Shown here in pieces: positions 9,439 through 18,993 of a DNA stretch of 64,000 bases. Within the stretch, counting starts at the first letter, position 1. Each line of letters begins with the position of its first letter. A model generated the notes under the pieces. That model had not been told where the DNA came from. It was given only the letters and a program-made list of their open reading frames with translations, and searched no databases. The DNA is from Pelagomonas calceolata (taxonomy: Eukaryota; Sar; Pelagophyceae; Pelagomonadales; Pelagomonadaceae): positions 2,852,001 through 2,916,000 of the forward strand of contig CAKKNE010000005.1 of assembly GCA_918797485.1 (NCBI GenBank). Direction: 5' to 3'. Made by a program: the position numbers and the translations under genes.

Positions 9439-10515
9439 ATGGCCTCCGCCGAGCAGATCCGCCGGGCGATTCAGGCCGAGGCGGCGCCCGTGAAAGGCGA
9501 GTGGACGGGTGTCGTGAAAAAAACCAAGCCGGACGGCGTCCCGAAGCCCCGGGGCCGCGCGCCCCTCGGCGCGACCTGGGACTACGACAAGGGCGAGTGG
9601 GTCGGCGGCACGAAACCTGCGCTCAAGAACGCGACCAGCGCGCCGCGCGCGCGCCAGAAGACGCAACGTTTGTCAGATTTGGTCGACGCGGGCAAGACCT
9701 ACGCGAAACCGAAGAAGAACGCGTTATCCGAGGCCCCGACGCCCGAGAAGTCGCCCAAGAAGAAGCGGAGAATAAGACCCAAGGCGTTGAAGCCGCCTCG
9801 GAAAGCCGCGGGCGGCGCGGCGGCGCGGCCCTTTGTTCCCGACGAGGACGGCGAGGACGTGGCCGCGGGCCCGGTGGCGCGGCGGTTCCACGCCGACGAC
9901 GACAGCGAGGATTCGGAAGTCGCGGCCATCACGAACAGATTTCAGCCGCCGAAGCCGCCCAAACGAAAAAAGGAAAAGCGCCGCGGCCCTCCATTAGATT
10001 CGTTGTCCTCACTGCCGCCGCCGGGCACGAAAAAAGCGCCCCAACGCGTCAAGCCGCGGCCTTTCTTGGATACGAAGCGGTGCACGCAGCCGCCCGGGCC
10101 GCGCGTGCCGAAAAAGCGGCCGCCGAAGCCCGACCTCGTCGTCGAGAAGGTCGAGGCGCTTTCTGGTCGAGTCGTCTACGCGACGGACGACGAGAGCGTG
10201 GGCTCGAAGAAGGGCGAGAATTCCGACGACGAAGACGCGCGGTCCACGGGTTCCTTAGATGATTGGATCGTGGCCGACGACGCCTGCGTCGCCGAGGACG
10301 ACGCGGGCTTCTCGGCCGAGGCGCGCTGGGCCACCGAGGGCGCGGGTCTATTGCGCGAGCTCTACGCGCGGCCAAAGGGCACTGGGCGACCGAGGACGCC
10401 GCCGCCCGCGCCGGCCAAGGCCGTGCCGGCGTTCCACGCGTCGCCGGGCGGCGCGACGGCGGCGGCGGTCACGACGAACCCCGCCGCCGCCCCCAAAAAG
10501 TTTGTCGGGTGGTAG
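9439..10515 (+). CDS. Unrecognised disordered basic protein
   Basis: 358 residues from ATG at 9439. The first 70 residues contain GRAPLGATWDYDKGEWV, a short segment of the type seen in several algal and bacterial small domains, preceded by a basic helix (EQIRRAIQAEA). The rest is low complexity: Lys/Arg/Pro-rich stretches alternating with acidic runs (DDDSEDSEVAA, DDESVGSKKGENSDDEDA), a likely NLS (SPKKKRRIRPK) and an Ala/Pro tail ending KKFVGW. This pattern suggests a nuclear scaffold or chromatin-associated protein, but no function can be assigned. Its 3' end faces the zinc-finger exon of the next gene, 67 bp away. Confidence 0.6.
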   Translation: MASAEQIRRAIQAEAAPVKGEWTGVVKKTKPDGVPKPRGRAPLGATWDYDKGEWVGGTKPALKNATSAPRARQKTQRLSDLVDAGKTYAKPKKNALSEAPTPEKSPKKKRRIRPKALKPPRKAAGGAAARPFVPDEDGEDVAAGPVARRFHADDDSEDSEVAAITNRFQPPKPPKRKKEKRRGPPLDSLSSLPPPGTKKAPQRVKPRPFLDTKRCTQPPGPRVPKKRPPKPDLVVEKVEALSGRVVYATDDESVGSKKGENSDDEDARSTGSLDDWIVADDACVAEDDAGFSAEARWATEGAGLLRELYARPKGTGRPRTPPPAPAKAVPAFHASPGGATAAAVTTNPAAAPKKFVGW

Positions 10516-10582
10516 CGCGTGGCGGCGATGGCGTGGTGTGGGCGCCGCCGCTGCGACGGGTAAAGAATTAAGTGTAACACAA

Positions 10583-12206
10583 TTAGACGGCGACGGGCCG
10601 CGGCGCCGAGCACTTGTTGCACTGCGTCCGCTTCGCGAAGTTCATGTTGCCGCACTCCTCGCAGTCCCAGTCACCCTTCCTCCGCGTCTGGCCCTTGGCG
10701 TTCTGCCGCTCCTCCCAGGCCCGCCGTTTCTTGTCCTCCTCGCGCTGGTCGTCGCGCTCGGCGCTCCACTTTTTGGATCGCGGCATCGGCGTCTCGAGCC
10801 TGCGTGGACATTCACCCGTGAGTTTCGGTCGCATCGATGGCGTGGACGTTGGCGCATCGAAGTCTCCGGACTCGGACGGCGCGCCCCGGTTGGAGCTTCC
10901 GCCGCAGTGCCTCGACGTCTTTGACGCCAAGCCGCCCGAGCTTCTCGAGCACTGCGTGCTCCCCGTGGATCTTGACGCGCTGGTCAGTCGTCAGGGACAT
11001 GTAGTCCATAAGCCGGAGTTCGCCGATGCGCTTCAGAGCTTTTCGGAGCTTTTTTTCCTGCTTTTCGGCGTCGCTCCGCTTCGACGTAGGAGGAGGCGCC
11101 GCGGCGGCCGGCGGCCGCCGGCTGAACACGGTCTCGAAGGCTTGATACGAGCCCTCGAGGCCCGCGGACTCCGACGGCGCCGCCGCGAGGTGCTTCGCGA
11201 GCGCGTCTCCCGAGCAGAACGCCGCCTCGATCGACGCCACCGGCCCGCCCTCGACAGACAGCCAGTCGCCCACGATGCCAATTTTATTGTCGGCGTCCCA
11301 GGCGAACGGCACGTCTGCGACGTGGGCGTTGAGCGGCAGCGCCGCGCCCCAGAGCTGGAGCCGCCATCGCAGCGGCGCCAGCGGTGCCGACGCACCGAGC
11401 GCCGCGCCGAGCGCCGATAGCATTTCGTTCCTGACGCGCTCCTCGACGTCCGTGCCCCGCAGCTGCTCTTGGGGGTGCTTATTCTTCGAGCCGAAGGCGC
11501 CCGTCGACAGCGCGGTCCAGGTCTCCGTCGCGTCGCCGTCGCGCGCCCACCCTAATTTCTTGCCCTGGTTCGCCGCGAAGGCGAGCACGTCATCGTCCTC
11601 AAAGACGCGCGCGACGCCGTCGTACGAGAGCGAGCCCGCCGGCACCTCGAAGACCAGGCTGTACACTGAATTCAGCGTCATGCGCGACGGCGAGGGCTTC
11701 GTGCCGAAGGCCGCCTTGCAGAGCTTGGAGACCGGCGAGCGGATCTTCGACGTGAGGCGCTCGGCGCACTTGCCGTTGTGGGCAATGACAACAGCATCGA
11801 ACTGTTCTTTGTCGGCCGACCACGTGCCGTCCGGTTTCTTGAAGACGCCGCCATTGGGGGCGACCCAGCGGTCCTGGCGCACTTCCACGCCCTCGGCCAT
11901 GAAATCAGGTAGCGCGCCGAGGCCATCATTTTCGGACCCGACGAACTTGCCGTCCCACGGGCGCAGGACGCCGGTCGAGACGCAGTCTTGAATAAACGCG
12001 TCGAAGGCGTCGCTGCGGCCGCTGCTCTCCACAAATTGCGCCGCGTGGTCCACGGCGCCGGGAAAGTTTGTGTTCGTGCGGCTGCTGCAGCGGCCGCCGA
12101 CGCCGCGCTTGCCCGTGTCGAACACGACGCACGCGATGCCGCACTGCAGGAAGTGGCGTGCGGCTGCTAGGCCGCTGACGCCGCCTCCTATTATGCCGAC
12201 GCGCAT
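10583..12206 (-). CDS. FAD-dependent oxidoreductase (renalase/amine-oxidase type), probably with spliced RanBP2-type zinc finger
   Basis: Exon 1 starts at ATG 12206. The N-terminus MRVGIIGGGVSGLAAA is a dinucleotide-binding GxGxxG, then FDTGKRGVGGRCSSR and FPGAVDHAAQFV as in renalase-like flavoproteins. The C-terminal part has a coiled segment (KQEKKLRKALKRIGEL...). A frame at 10583-10792 encodes GDWDCEECGNMNFAKRTQCNKC, a RanBP2-type C-x2-C...C-x2-C zinc finger, but lacks a convincing start of its own. A phase-0 intron from 10877 (GTCCGA) to 10793 (CTCGAG) would join them into about 512 residues, and the sequence between contains the introner-like box CGCCATCGATGCGACC. The other acceptor, CACGCAG at 10800, does not fit the frame. 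The two-gene alternative remains possible. Confidence 0.6.
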
Positions 12207-12576
12207 GGTCTTTTTTTACTTTGCCGTCGCGGAGCAGCGATGTAGTGCAGCGTATGTATTGTGCCAGCGATGCGCAACGCACTTATGCGTTGACTGCACT
12301 GCACTGACGCTGTCCACTGCAAGTGTTGTGGTCGCTGCCTGTGGCGCCGAAGCGATGCTAGAAGTTGTGCGCTTGTCAGTGCACGGTCGCCTATGAGTGC
12401 TGCAATGCTTGGTGCAAGCCCTGGTGCTGTTTGTCGCCTGAACAGCCTCGCGGGCGCCGGTCTTGCTGCCTGCTGGCTAGTGCCTCAAGGCCGCTAGCTG
12501 CGTGGTGTAGAATTTCTCGACAAAAAGAGCGTAGCGCCGCGCGGACTCGTTAAGAGGCTTTAGTCTTAGACGGGGG
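12207..12576. other. Intergenic
   Basis: 370 bp upstream of the FAD oxidoreductase start and downstream of the next minus-strand gene. Contains the hairpin at 12476-12498. No gene was seen. Confidence 0.4.
12476..12498 (-). repeat. GCTAGCG-type hairpin, reverse orientation
   Basis: 23-bp copy GCTAGTGCC...GGCCGCTAGC, the inverse orientation of the consensus. Confidence 0.5.
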
Positions 12577-13551
12577 TCACGCCTGCAGACTCCCCTCGGG
12601 TTCGAGGAATACCTTCTTCGCGCCCGGAAGCTTGAACGTCCGCCGCATCTCGTCGCGCGCCGTCGAGTGGTAGTCGCCGTACTGGGGCACGTCCTCCTTG
12701 GCCGAGACGATGGGCGCCGGCGCCGCTTTCACACCCTTGACCGGCTCGTAGGCGCCGCGGTATTCCGAAGTGAAGGCGGAGGCCCCTGAAGGCTTGGAGG
12801 GAAAGTCGCCCTTGAACTCGCCGCGCGGGGCCTGCTTTTTCGGCTTGACGAAGGCCCGTCCATAACTCGACACGTAGGGCGCCTCGTACGGTTCTGGTAT
12901 TTCGACGTCGTCTTCATACACCGAGGGCTGCTTCAGCGACCGCTGGTGCTCGACGAACTCCTCCGAATAAGTGGTAGGACCGGTCTTGTTCGGGTTCGGG
13001 CCGATGTGCGGGGCCTCGTCGTATTTGGGAAACGGCCCGAACTTGAACGGCTTAAAGTCGTCGCGGTGTTTTGTAGAGAGCGAGTGGGGCGCCTTGGGCA
13101 CGTCCGTCTCCCCTCGAACCTTGGCGAGGGGCCTTTTTGGTTTCACGGCCTCGTACTCGGCTTTATAGGTCGTCGGCTCCATCTCATTGCTCTGGGCTCG
13201 CCGCTTCGCCGCCGCGTCGCGCACGATGATGACGTCGCTGTCTCGGATGAGTTGAAAGTCGCTCTCGCCCCGGATCTTCATGCCCCGCGACTGGGCCTGG
13301 CCTTCTTTACTCGCATCCGCGAGGTAGAACTCGCACGTCGCCGGGTAGCGCTTGCGTAAAGCTCGGAAGGAGTGGGGCAGCGCGCCGCCGACGCGCTCGT
13401 CGTCCTTGCCGTACACGACCGACGCCTCCTTGAAGATCAGGGACGGCGTCGCCCGGGGTTCGTGGGTGGCGGTGGTGTCAAACTCGCCCAGCCTTTGGGT
13501 AATGCCGAGCCGCGCGGCCTCGGCGGCGGCGATCTTGATGGTGTCGCGCAT
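12577..13551 (-). CDS. SAXO/FAP-like repeat protein, possible microtubule-associated
   Basis: 324 residues from ATG at 13551. No enzyme domain is visible. Repeated short modules of the form T-T-Y-x-x-E-[YF] occur (EPTTYKAEYEAV, GPTTYSEEFVEH, SAFTSEYRGAYEP, YVSSYGRAFVKP), resembling the Mn-type motifs of SAXO/FAM154 stabilisers of axonemal microtubules and other microtubule inner proteins. The N-terminal third (DERVGGALPHSFRALRKRYPATCEFYLAD) is not recognised. The assignment rests on motif style only. If correct, the product would bind doublet microtubules of a flagellum. A CGTCGACGGCGTGG box lies 25 bp upstream of the start. Confidence 0.4.
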   Translation of the reverse strand: MRDTIKIAAAEAARLGITQRLGEFDTTATHEPRATPSLIFKEASVVYGKDDERVGGALPHSFRALRKRYPATCEFYLADASKEGQAQSRGMKIRGESDFQLIRDSDVIIVRDAAAKRRAQSNEMEPTTYKAEYEAVKPKRPLAKVRGETDVPKAPHSLSTKHRDDFKPFKFGPFPKYDEAPHIGPNPNKTGPTTYSEEFVEHQRSLKQPSVYEDDVEIPEPYEAPYVSSYGRAFVKPKKQAPRGEFKGDFPSKPSGASAFTSEYRGAYEPVKGVKAAPAPIVSAKEDVPQYGDYHSTARDEMRRTFKLPGAKKVFLEPEGSLQA

Positions 13552-13809
13552 GCTGCCGTCTGTCGTGTGGTGCTGCGCGTCGACGGCGTGGGGCAGCCGA
13601 TTTAGCCTTTGCCGTCACGACTCAACAGAGCGGCGCTGTGGCGGCGCTCTGCCAAGTTCCGCTGGGGAGGGGGGGTCATTGCGGCTCTGAGCACTAGCTT
13701 TAGGCTAAGTGAGTCTTCCGCATGGCAAGTTCAAGAATCCAAATCACAAAAGTAGTGCCCCGCGATCGCGGCCGCTGGATGGTGTAAGGCACAGATAACA
13801 TCACACTAG

Positions 13810-14883
13810 TTATCGCCCTGCGATCGTCCCGTCCGCGCGGAGGGTGAACAGCCCCGCACCCTCGGGCAGCGCCTCGACGACCGGGAGCGCGTCGAGGTCG
13901 AGGTCCGCCGCTGACGCGTAGGACGGCTGGGCGCCGCGGCCCTGGACCGACCGCGCGGCCACGACGCTCGCCGCGCGCACCGCGGCGAGCGTCGAGAGGC
14001 CCGCGGACTTCGCGGCGGCGAACGCTCCGAGGAAGCTGTCGCCGGCGCCCGTCGTGTCGACGGGCGTGACGCCCGCGACGACGGGCACGTGGATCGCGAG
14101 GTCGCCCTCGACGAGCAGCGACCCGTTGCCTCCGAGCGTCGCGAGCACGCACTTGGCTCCGCGCCGCTGCAGATCCTTGGCCGCACAAACAGCGCCAGCC
14201 ACCGTAGCCGCCGTCGCCTTTTCATTGGCACCAGCAAGCAGGGCCAGTTCGACCTCGTTCGGGCACACGATGCTCGCCGCTCTAAGTAAAGCGTCGTCGA
14301 CGCCGCCCGGCGGCACGGGCGCCGCGTTCAGCACGGAGACGCAGCCCGCGGCCGCGGCGACCTCGAGCGCGCGCAGCGTCGTCGCTTGTGGTATTTCGAG
14401 CTGGCAGAGGAGCACTCCCGCGCCGTCGAAGATGGCGGCGTCGACGTCGTCCGGCGCGAGCTCGAAGTTGGCCCCCGGCACGACCACAATGGAGTTCGTC
14501 TCGTCCTCGGCGCCCACCGCCACGAACGCGACTCCCGTCGGTGCTGTTATTGTCGTGCGCACGTTGTCTATGATAACGCCGCGGTCCCGCAAGTTTTCTA
14601 AAGCGGCAGCACCGTACGCATCATCCCCGACTTTGCCGACGAAATGCGTCTCCGCGCCCAGCAGTGCCGCCTGCACCGCCTGGTTCGCGCCTTTCCCGCC
14701 GAACGCCTGCGAGAAGGTGTCGTGCAGCACCGTCTCGCCCGGCCGCGGGATGCGCGCGCCGCTCGTGATGAGGTCCTGGTTGTGCGAGCCGACGACGATG
14801 ACCTTGCCCGGTGTGAGAGCAGTGGCAGACTTGTGCGCAGCAATGCAGAGCAGCAGCACCGATCGCATGGCGGTGCGCATCAT
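13810..14883 (-). CDS. rbsK: Ribokinase (PfkB family), N-terminal signal/transit peptide
   Basis: 357 residues from the first ATG at 14883; the open frame upstream has no ATG. A hydrophobic N-terminus (AMRSVLLLCIAAHKSATAL) suggests targeting to the secretory route or plastid. The PfkB fold follows: KVIVVGSHNQDLITS, the GGKGANQA signature near 62-69 and the catalytic DTTGAGDSF with Asp282 as base. Ribokinase phosphorylates D-ribose to ribose 5-phosphate with ATP, feeding nucleotide synthesis and the pentose phosphate route. Length is typical for the family plus the targeting extension. It shares a 344-bp divergent promoter region with the gene at 15228. Confidence 0.9.
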   Translation of the reverse strand: MMRTAMRSVLLLCIAAHKSATALTPGKVIVVGSHNQDLITSGARIPRPGETVLHDTFSQAFGGKGANQAVQAALLGAETHFVGKVGDDAYGAAALENLRDRGVIIDNVRTTITAPTGVAFVAVGAEDETNSIVVVPGANFELAPDDVDAAIFDGAGVLLCQLEIPQATTLRALEVAAAAGCVSVLNAAPVPPGGVDDALLRAASIVCPNEVELALLAGANEKATAATVAGAVCAAKDLQRRGAKCVLATLGGNGSLLVEGDLAIHVPVVAGVTPVDTTGAGDSFLGAFAAAKSAGLSTLAAVRAASVVAARSVQGRGAQPSYASAADLDLDALPVVEALPEGAGLFTLRADGTIAGR

Positions 14884-15227
14884 TGACTGGATGTGTCGCG
14901 GTAAATTCTCCGCCGTATGCAGCTTATGCAGCGTCCGCACTCGAGCACTCGAGCTTGCTCAGCCTTGCTGCTCTTGCTAGTGTCTCTACGAGCTAGCTCC
15001 GTCGAGACCCATCGCTGCCCACTGCTCCCTCGACGACGTGCGAGCGCATGCGTGCCTGAAGATGCCCGCGCACTAGCTCGCGAAACCGTTAAGCAAGCAC
15101 CGAGATCTCTGTCCAGCGCCCCCTTTTCAGGTGCCAAAAATTGCAAGCCGGGGCAGCCCATCGCCGCCGCGCGCCCACCGGACACCCCACGAACCGTTAA
15201 CAAGCGCCGCACGCGCGCTCGGGCAGC
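14884..15227. other. Divergent promoter region
   Basis: 344 bp between ribokinase (minus) and the gene at 15228 (plus). Contains the reverse-orientation hairpin at 14976-14997. Confidence 0.45.
14976..14997 (-). repeat. GCTAGCG-type hairpin, reverse orientation
   Basis: 22-bp copy GCTAGTGTCTC...GAGCTAGC with the conserved AGTGTCT arm, inside a divergent promoter. Confidence 0.5.
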
Positions 15228-15716
15228 ATGTCCCGCCCCCTGAAGCACTTCGGCGCCTCGGGGTCAGGCCTGCGCTGCAGCCACGGCAGCGACCTCGACA
15301 CGCGCATCGCCCGGCCCAAGCAGCCCAAGACGGCGCTGCCGCCCTCATTAAGACGCAAGATGGGCCTGGCCCCGCGCAAGGAGGAGGACGAGGCCGCGAG
15401 CGAGGCCATCTACAAGGCCGGCGCCGGCGTCCTCAAGCCTACCGGAAGCGCTCCGGACGGTACGTATCTGAAACGCAACTCGGGCGTGCCGGCGTCGCAG
15501 CGCGCGTCGGCCCTCGCGCAGCGGAGCGGCTACGCGTCGACCGCGCGCGCGACCGTGCGCCGCCCGGCGCTCGCCGACGGCAAGAACATCGACGAGGACT
15601 ACGGTGCTTCCAGTCGCGCCCCCCAGCAACGGCGGAAGAAGTTCGCCATGTCGACGAAGAAGACGGGCGCCAAGACGTACCAGGCGAACGCGGCCTACGA
15701 CACGTTTCTCGGATAG
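15228..15716 (+). CDS. Unrecognised small basic protein
   Basis: 162 residues from ATG at 15228. Strongly basic and Ala/Ser-rich, with no membrane segment and no domain I recognise. Tyr/Gly-containing short segments (GTYLKRNSGVPASQRAS, EDYGASSRAP, AKTYQANAAYDTFLG) suggest an extended protein. High third-position GC over the full length supports coding. It ends 29 bp before the end of the convergent ZIP transporter gene. Confidence 0.55.
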   Translation: MSRPLKHFGASGSGLRCSHGSDLDTRIARPKQPKTALPPSLRRKMGLAPRKEEDEAASEAIYKAGAGVLKPTGSAPDGTYLKRNSGVPASQRASALAQRSGYASTARATVRRPALADGKNIDEDYGASSRAPQQRRKKFAMSTKKTGAKTYQANAAYDTFLG

Positions 15717-15745
15717 TTAGACCAAGTAAGATGAATCGATAGACT

Positions 15746-16756
15746 TCAGCCCGCGCGGGCCTCGAGCAGGTCCGCGACGCGCGCCAGCCCGAGGATCGTC
15801 GCCACGCCGAGCAGCAGCGCGAGGACCTTGGCTTTCGATGCGCCGCCGTCCTCGAACTCCTCGGGCACGACCTCCGTCGCGCCCACGTACACAAAAGTGC
15901 CCGCCGTCAGCGCGATCAATGCACCGTCCAAGGCGCCGCCAAACAGTTTGCCGAAGCGCGCGTGTAAACCTAAGCCGGCGACGCAGCCGAGCGGGCCCAT
16001 CGCCGTGAAGAGCAATAACAAGCGAAGGAGCTTCGGCCCCCGCAGGCCCGCTCGTAGTAGAGCAACCACTAATGCGAGCGACTCGGCGGGCTGGTGTAAA
16101 GCGATAGAACCAGCTAACAACGCCGCGGCGGACTTCGACCGCGCCACTGCCAAAGCCATCGTCTCGAGCATGGAGTGCACCGATAAAGCACCTAACAGCA
16201 TCGCCGCGCTGCCGCTCGTCTGCGCTTCGGCGGGCGGCGCGGCGCCGACGGCGGCGCCGGCCGCCGCGTCCGACGCCGACAGATCGGAAGACGGCGCCTC
16301 GGCGCCGTTCGCGAGGCGCTCGACGGCCCAGATCAGCAAATAGCCGCCCAGCGTCCAGCGGCAGGCCGCCGCCGCGCCGCCCTCGCCGAAGGCTTCCGCG
16401 GCTTCCGGCACCATATGTCCAAAAGCTAAAGCGAGGAAGACGCCGCCCGAGAAGGTGCTTGCTACACCTAATTTCTGGGACGAGCCCGTGAAGCGCTTGA
16501 AGCGCAGCGGCGCGGCCCAGCACATGGCGTTGAACGCACACAGGAGCACCGCCAATCCGATCTTGAAGCCGAGCGCGCCGGCCTCCGGCGGCGCCGCGGC
16601 CGCGGCGCCGCCCCGCGCGACGAGGCCCAATACGCGCGAGGCCCGTGGCATGCTCATGCTCATGCTCACGCTCGCGCGTGCCGCTGCGCGGCCGGCGGGG
16701 CGCGCGAGCATGGCGGGGAGCGATTTTGGCCGAACCATTGGCGCCACTAGGTGCAT
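15746..16756 (-). CDS. ZIP-family divalent metal transporter
   Basis: 336 residues from ATG at 16756. Eight hydrophobic segments are separated by short loops. Helix IV contains SVHSMLETMALAVA (His194, Glu198) and helix V contains SIALHQPAESLALV (His221, Glu225), the metal-binding HSxxE/HxxxE pair of ZIP transporters, with Thr and Gln replacing the usual Gly and Lys. The loop between helices III and IV (about 153-185) is Ala/Ser-rich and lacks the common His cluster. ZIPs import zinc, iron or manganese into the cytosol. The N-terminal 45 residues are Arg/Ser/Met-rich and could be an organelle-targeting extension. Substrate cannot be decided from sequence. Confidence 0.85.
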   Translation of the reverse strand: MHLVAPMVRPKSLPAMLARPAGRAAARASVSMSMSMPRASRVLGLVARGGAAAAAPPEAGALGFKIGLAVLLCAFNAMCWAAPLRFKRFTGSSQKLGVASTFSGGVFLALAFGHMVPEAAEAFGEGGAAAACRWTLGGYLLIWAVERLANGAEAPSSDLSASDAAAGAAVGAAPPAEAQTSGSAAMLLGALSVHSMLETMALAVARSKSAAALLAGSIALHQPAESLALVVALLRAGLRGPKLLRLLLLFTAMGPLGCVAGLGLHARFGKLFGGALDGALIALTAGTFVYVGATEVVPEEFEDGGASKAKVLALLLGVATILGLARVADLLEARAG

Positions 16757-16930
16757 GTAGTATTATGACGGCGCCGTGGTGGCGAGTTTCGGTGTCGTAG
16801 CCGCTAGTTGCTGTTCACAGCTTGCTTGCAGGACAAGCTCTTTGCACTAACCGGGCCCCCGTCAGCCTGTTGCTTGCAACAAAGCGATTTGTTATAGCCT
16901 TGGAGGTAAGATGCTTATCTCTGGGTAGTA

Positions 16931-17074
16931 ATGGTGGACTGGGAGCAGCTTGCGCGCTCACTCGGTGCCCGCTCGCTGGGCTGCTTGACTAAAATCGGTA
17001 AATCGAAGGGTACTAAAAATGCTAAAATTGCAGAGCCGTCAGCGGGCCCTGCGAAGCCTACTGCGATTCACTAG
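16931..17074 (+). CDS. Small ORF, uncertain
   Basis: 47 codons from ATG at 16931 to TAG at 17072-17074 (MVDWEQLARSLGARS...). No homologue recognised. A modest Lys-rich middle follows a hydrophobic start. It may be a chance frame or an exon remnant. Confidence 0.15.
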   Translation: MVDWEQLARSLGARSLGCLTKIGKSKGTKNAKIAEPSAGPAKPTAIH

Positions 17075-17157
17075 TCAGTTTGAGCACCGTAGGCTAGCCA
17101 CACTAGCACCAGGCTGCATTTGATCACCGTCGGCCGCCGCGGCCGCCGCCTTCAGGA

Positions 17158-17248
17158 GCGGCCCGCGCCCGCCGCCGATGAATCGGCGACGCGCGGTGTC
17201 TCCCCCCCAGGGGCTCCGCCCACTAGTCCTAGCACCGTAACATCGACT
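17158..17248 (+). repeat. Dispersed repeat, copy 1 (91 bp)
   Basis: Nearly identical to 33809-33897, differing mainly by two extra C in a poly-C run. It contains a stem CGCCGAT-GA-ATCGGCG and ends CACTAGTCCTAGCACCG. It lies 68 bp downstream of the stop codon of the minus-strand ankyrin gene. Confidence 0.85.
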
Positions 17249-17316
17249 TCAGGAGTACCGGAGGCCCCGACGCCGCCGACGACACGCTACTAGGCAAGGC
17301 TTACCCGCCGCGAAAG

Positions 17317-18993
17317 CTACTTCTTTTTCATGGCCTTCTTGTACTTCTTGGCCACCTTCTCGACGGCGGCCAATGCCGTGGCCTTGTCCTCTTCGTCTTT
17401 TCTTTCCAACTGCTTCATGACCTCGGCGGCGGCCTCGTGGGACAGTTGCCCTTCTTCGACCAAAATAGCGTTGCCCTCGCAGGTCTTGGCCTCGTCCAAG
17501 GCTCGTTCGACGCGCAACGCGGCTTCTCGATACGTCCCCAGGATCTCCGACGGTATCCAGACATAATCACCACCTTCGGGAGGTAACGGGTACTCCTCGG
17601 TCTCGTCGATATGCCCCTGGTCCTCCTCGGACCAGTAGTCCGCCGGGGGGTCATCGATCGGAAGCTTCGGTGAGGGTAGTTCTCTCATACTCCTCTTCAA
17701 TTCTAATTCTGCTGATCGACAAGCAAACAACTTCTGGCCCCTCGCTAACAATTCCGGTTGGGCCTTCCGCAGGACCGCCTCTGCTATGGCCTTTTCTAAC
17801 CTCTCCAGGGATCTGACAGACGACTCGTCGGCACAATCGATCGCATCCAACGGCGTGCAGCACTGGTACAACCAATACTCCGAACGACTGCGATAACCAA
17901 GCGCGTCGGCCTCCTCCATCAGTGCCCCTAAACCGCCTGTGGGATCCCCACCCTCGATCAACTCAGCCCCTTCCTCCGCCGCCTTGATGGCTTCCCTCCT
18001 TAGTCTTTCAAGCTTGTTCACGTCTCTCGCATAAGCGCGTTGCGTGACGGTGGGACCGCCGCCCTCCACAACGTCTACTTGTTCTCTGAGTGCACATCTA
18101 GCTTCCGACCTCCTCAAAGCCGCAGCACCCTTCACGATGACTTCATTAACGATGCAGGCGTCTCGAGCCGTTTGTAGGGCTTCGGCGAGCGTCTTTCGTT
18201 GCGCCTCAAGTGTAGCGAAGTCGGCGTCGGCCGGTGGTATGACTTGCATCTCCGCTTCCAGCGTGGCTTTCACGCCGTCGTACCTCGATAAATTAGCCTC
18301 ATGTAAGTCTTGTCGGGTAGAAGGATGGGGCGGGTCGGTTTCCGCTTCAAACAACTCTTTCTTGACCCTTTCACTGGTAGCTAGATGACCAGGGGCATTG
18401 TTGAAGTCGTTTCTCGCGAGAGCGTCGGCACCGCCCGCCACAAGAGCTCTTACAATGAGATGCTTGTCGCCGGCCGCCGCTAGATGCAATGGTGAATTGC
18501 CCACGTCATCAACGTCCGAAGGCCGATACCCGGCCTTCATCAGCAACCAAACAATCCTCAAATGGCCGCCGAAGGCCGCCCAATGTAAAGGTGTATTCTT
18601 TAGCAACTTCGCAGATGGTATACTGTTCACCGTGCCGAACTTGATCTGAGGCTCGGCCGGCGCCGGAGCCTTTTCTTCGTCCTCCTCTTCATCGGAGGAC
18701 ACCTTGACGACGGGCGCCGGCGGCGGTCGCAGCGACTCCTCGACGGCGTCCAAGTACGGTTGATGGGCCCCGTCCTCCAACAAACGTTCCACTATCTCGA
18801 CCATGCCGTGGCGACAGGCCCAGTGCAGCGGCGTCCAGTTCCCATCACTATAGAAGGGCGGCACGTCGTAGTCTTGGAGCTCCTTCGCTTGTTTCGAATC
18901 GCCGGCCTTGCAGGCCGCGTAGAAGTCACTCACCAAGACACAGGGATCGAGCCTCTCCTCCTCTTCTTCCTCGGAGCCCTCGGCGTCGGACAT
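17317..18993 (-). CDS. Ankyrin-repeat protein with long helical C-terminus
   Basis: 558 residues from ATG at 18993. An acidic start (DAEGSEEEEEE) leads into about four ankyrin repeats in the first 215 residues: NWTPLHWACRHGMVEIVERL, then, after an acidic insert (SSDEEEDEEK), NTPLHWAAFGGHLRIVWLL, NSPLHLAAAGDKHLIVRAL and NAPGHLATSERVKKEL. The remaining 340 residues are charged and mostly helical (coiled coil), ending KYKKAMKKK. No catalytic motif is present. The layout suits a cytoskeletal or ciliary adaptor, but this is inference only. Copy 1 of the 89-91 bp repeat sits just past its stop. Confidence 0.75.
   Translation of the reverse strand: MSDAEGSEEEEEERLDPCVLVSDFYAACKAGDSKQAKELQDYDVPPFYSDGNWTPLHWACRHGMVEIVERLLEDGAHQPYLDAVEESLRPPPAPVVKVSSDEEEDEEKAPAPAEPQIKFGTVNSIPSAKLLKNTPLHWAAFGGHLRIVWLLMKAGYRPSDVDDVGNSPLHLAAAGDKHLIVRALVAGGADALARNDFNNAPGHLATSERVKKELFEAETDPPHPSTRQDLHEANLSRYDGVKATLEAEMQVIPPADADFATLEAQRKTLAEALQTARDACIVNEVIVKGAAALRRSEARCALREQVDVVEGGGPTVTQRAYARDVNKLERLRREAIKAAEEGAELIEGGDPTGGLGALMEEADALGYRSRSEYWLYQCCTPLDAIDCADESSVRSLERLEKAIAEAVLRKAQPELLARGQKLFACRSAELELKRSMRELPSPKLPIDDPPADYWSEEDQGHIDETEEYPLPPEGGDYVWIPSEILGTYREAALRVERALDEAKTCEGNAILVEEGQLSHEAAAEVMKQLERKDEEDKATALAAVEKVAKKYKKAMKKK

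Larger units (their letters stand above)
16757..17316. other. Intergenic with dispersed repeat copy
   Basis: 560 bp upstream of the ZIP gene and downstream of the large ankyrin gene. It holds a 47-residue ORF (16931-17074) and copy 1 of the 89-91 bp repeat (17158-17248). No other RNA gene was recognised. Confidence 0.5.
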
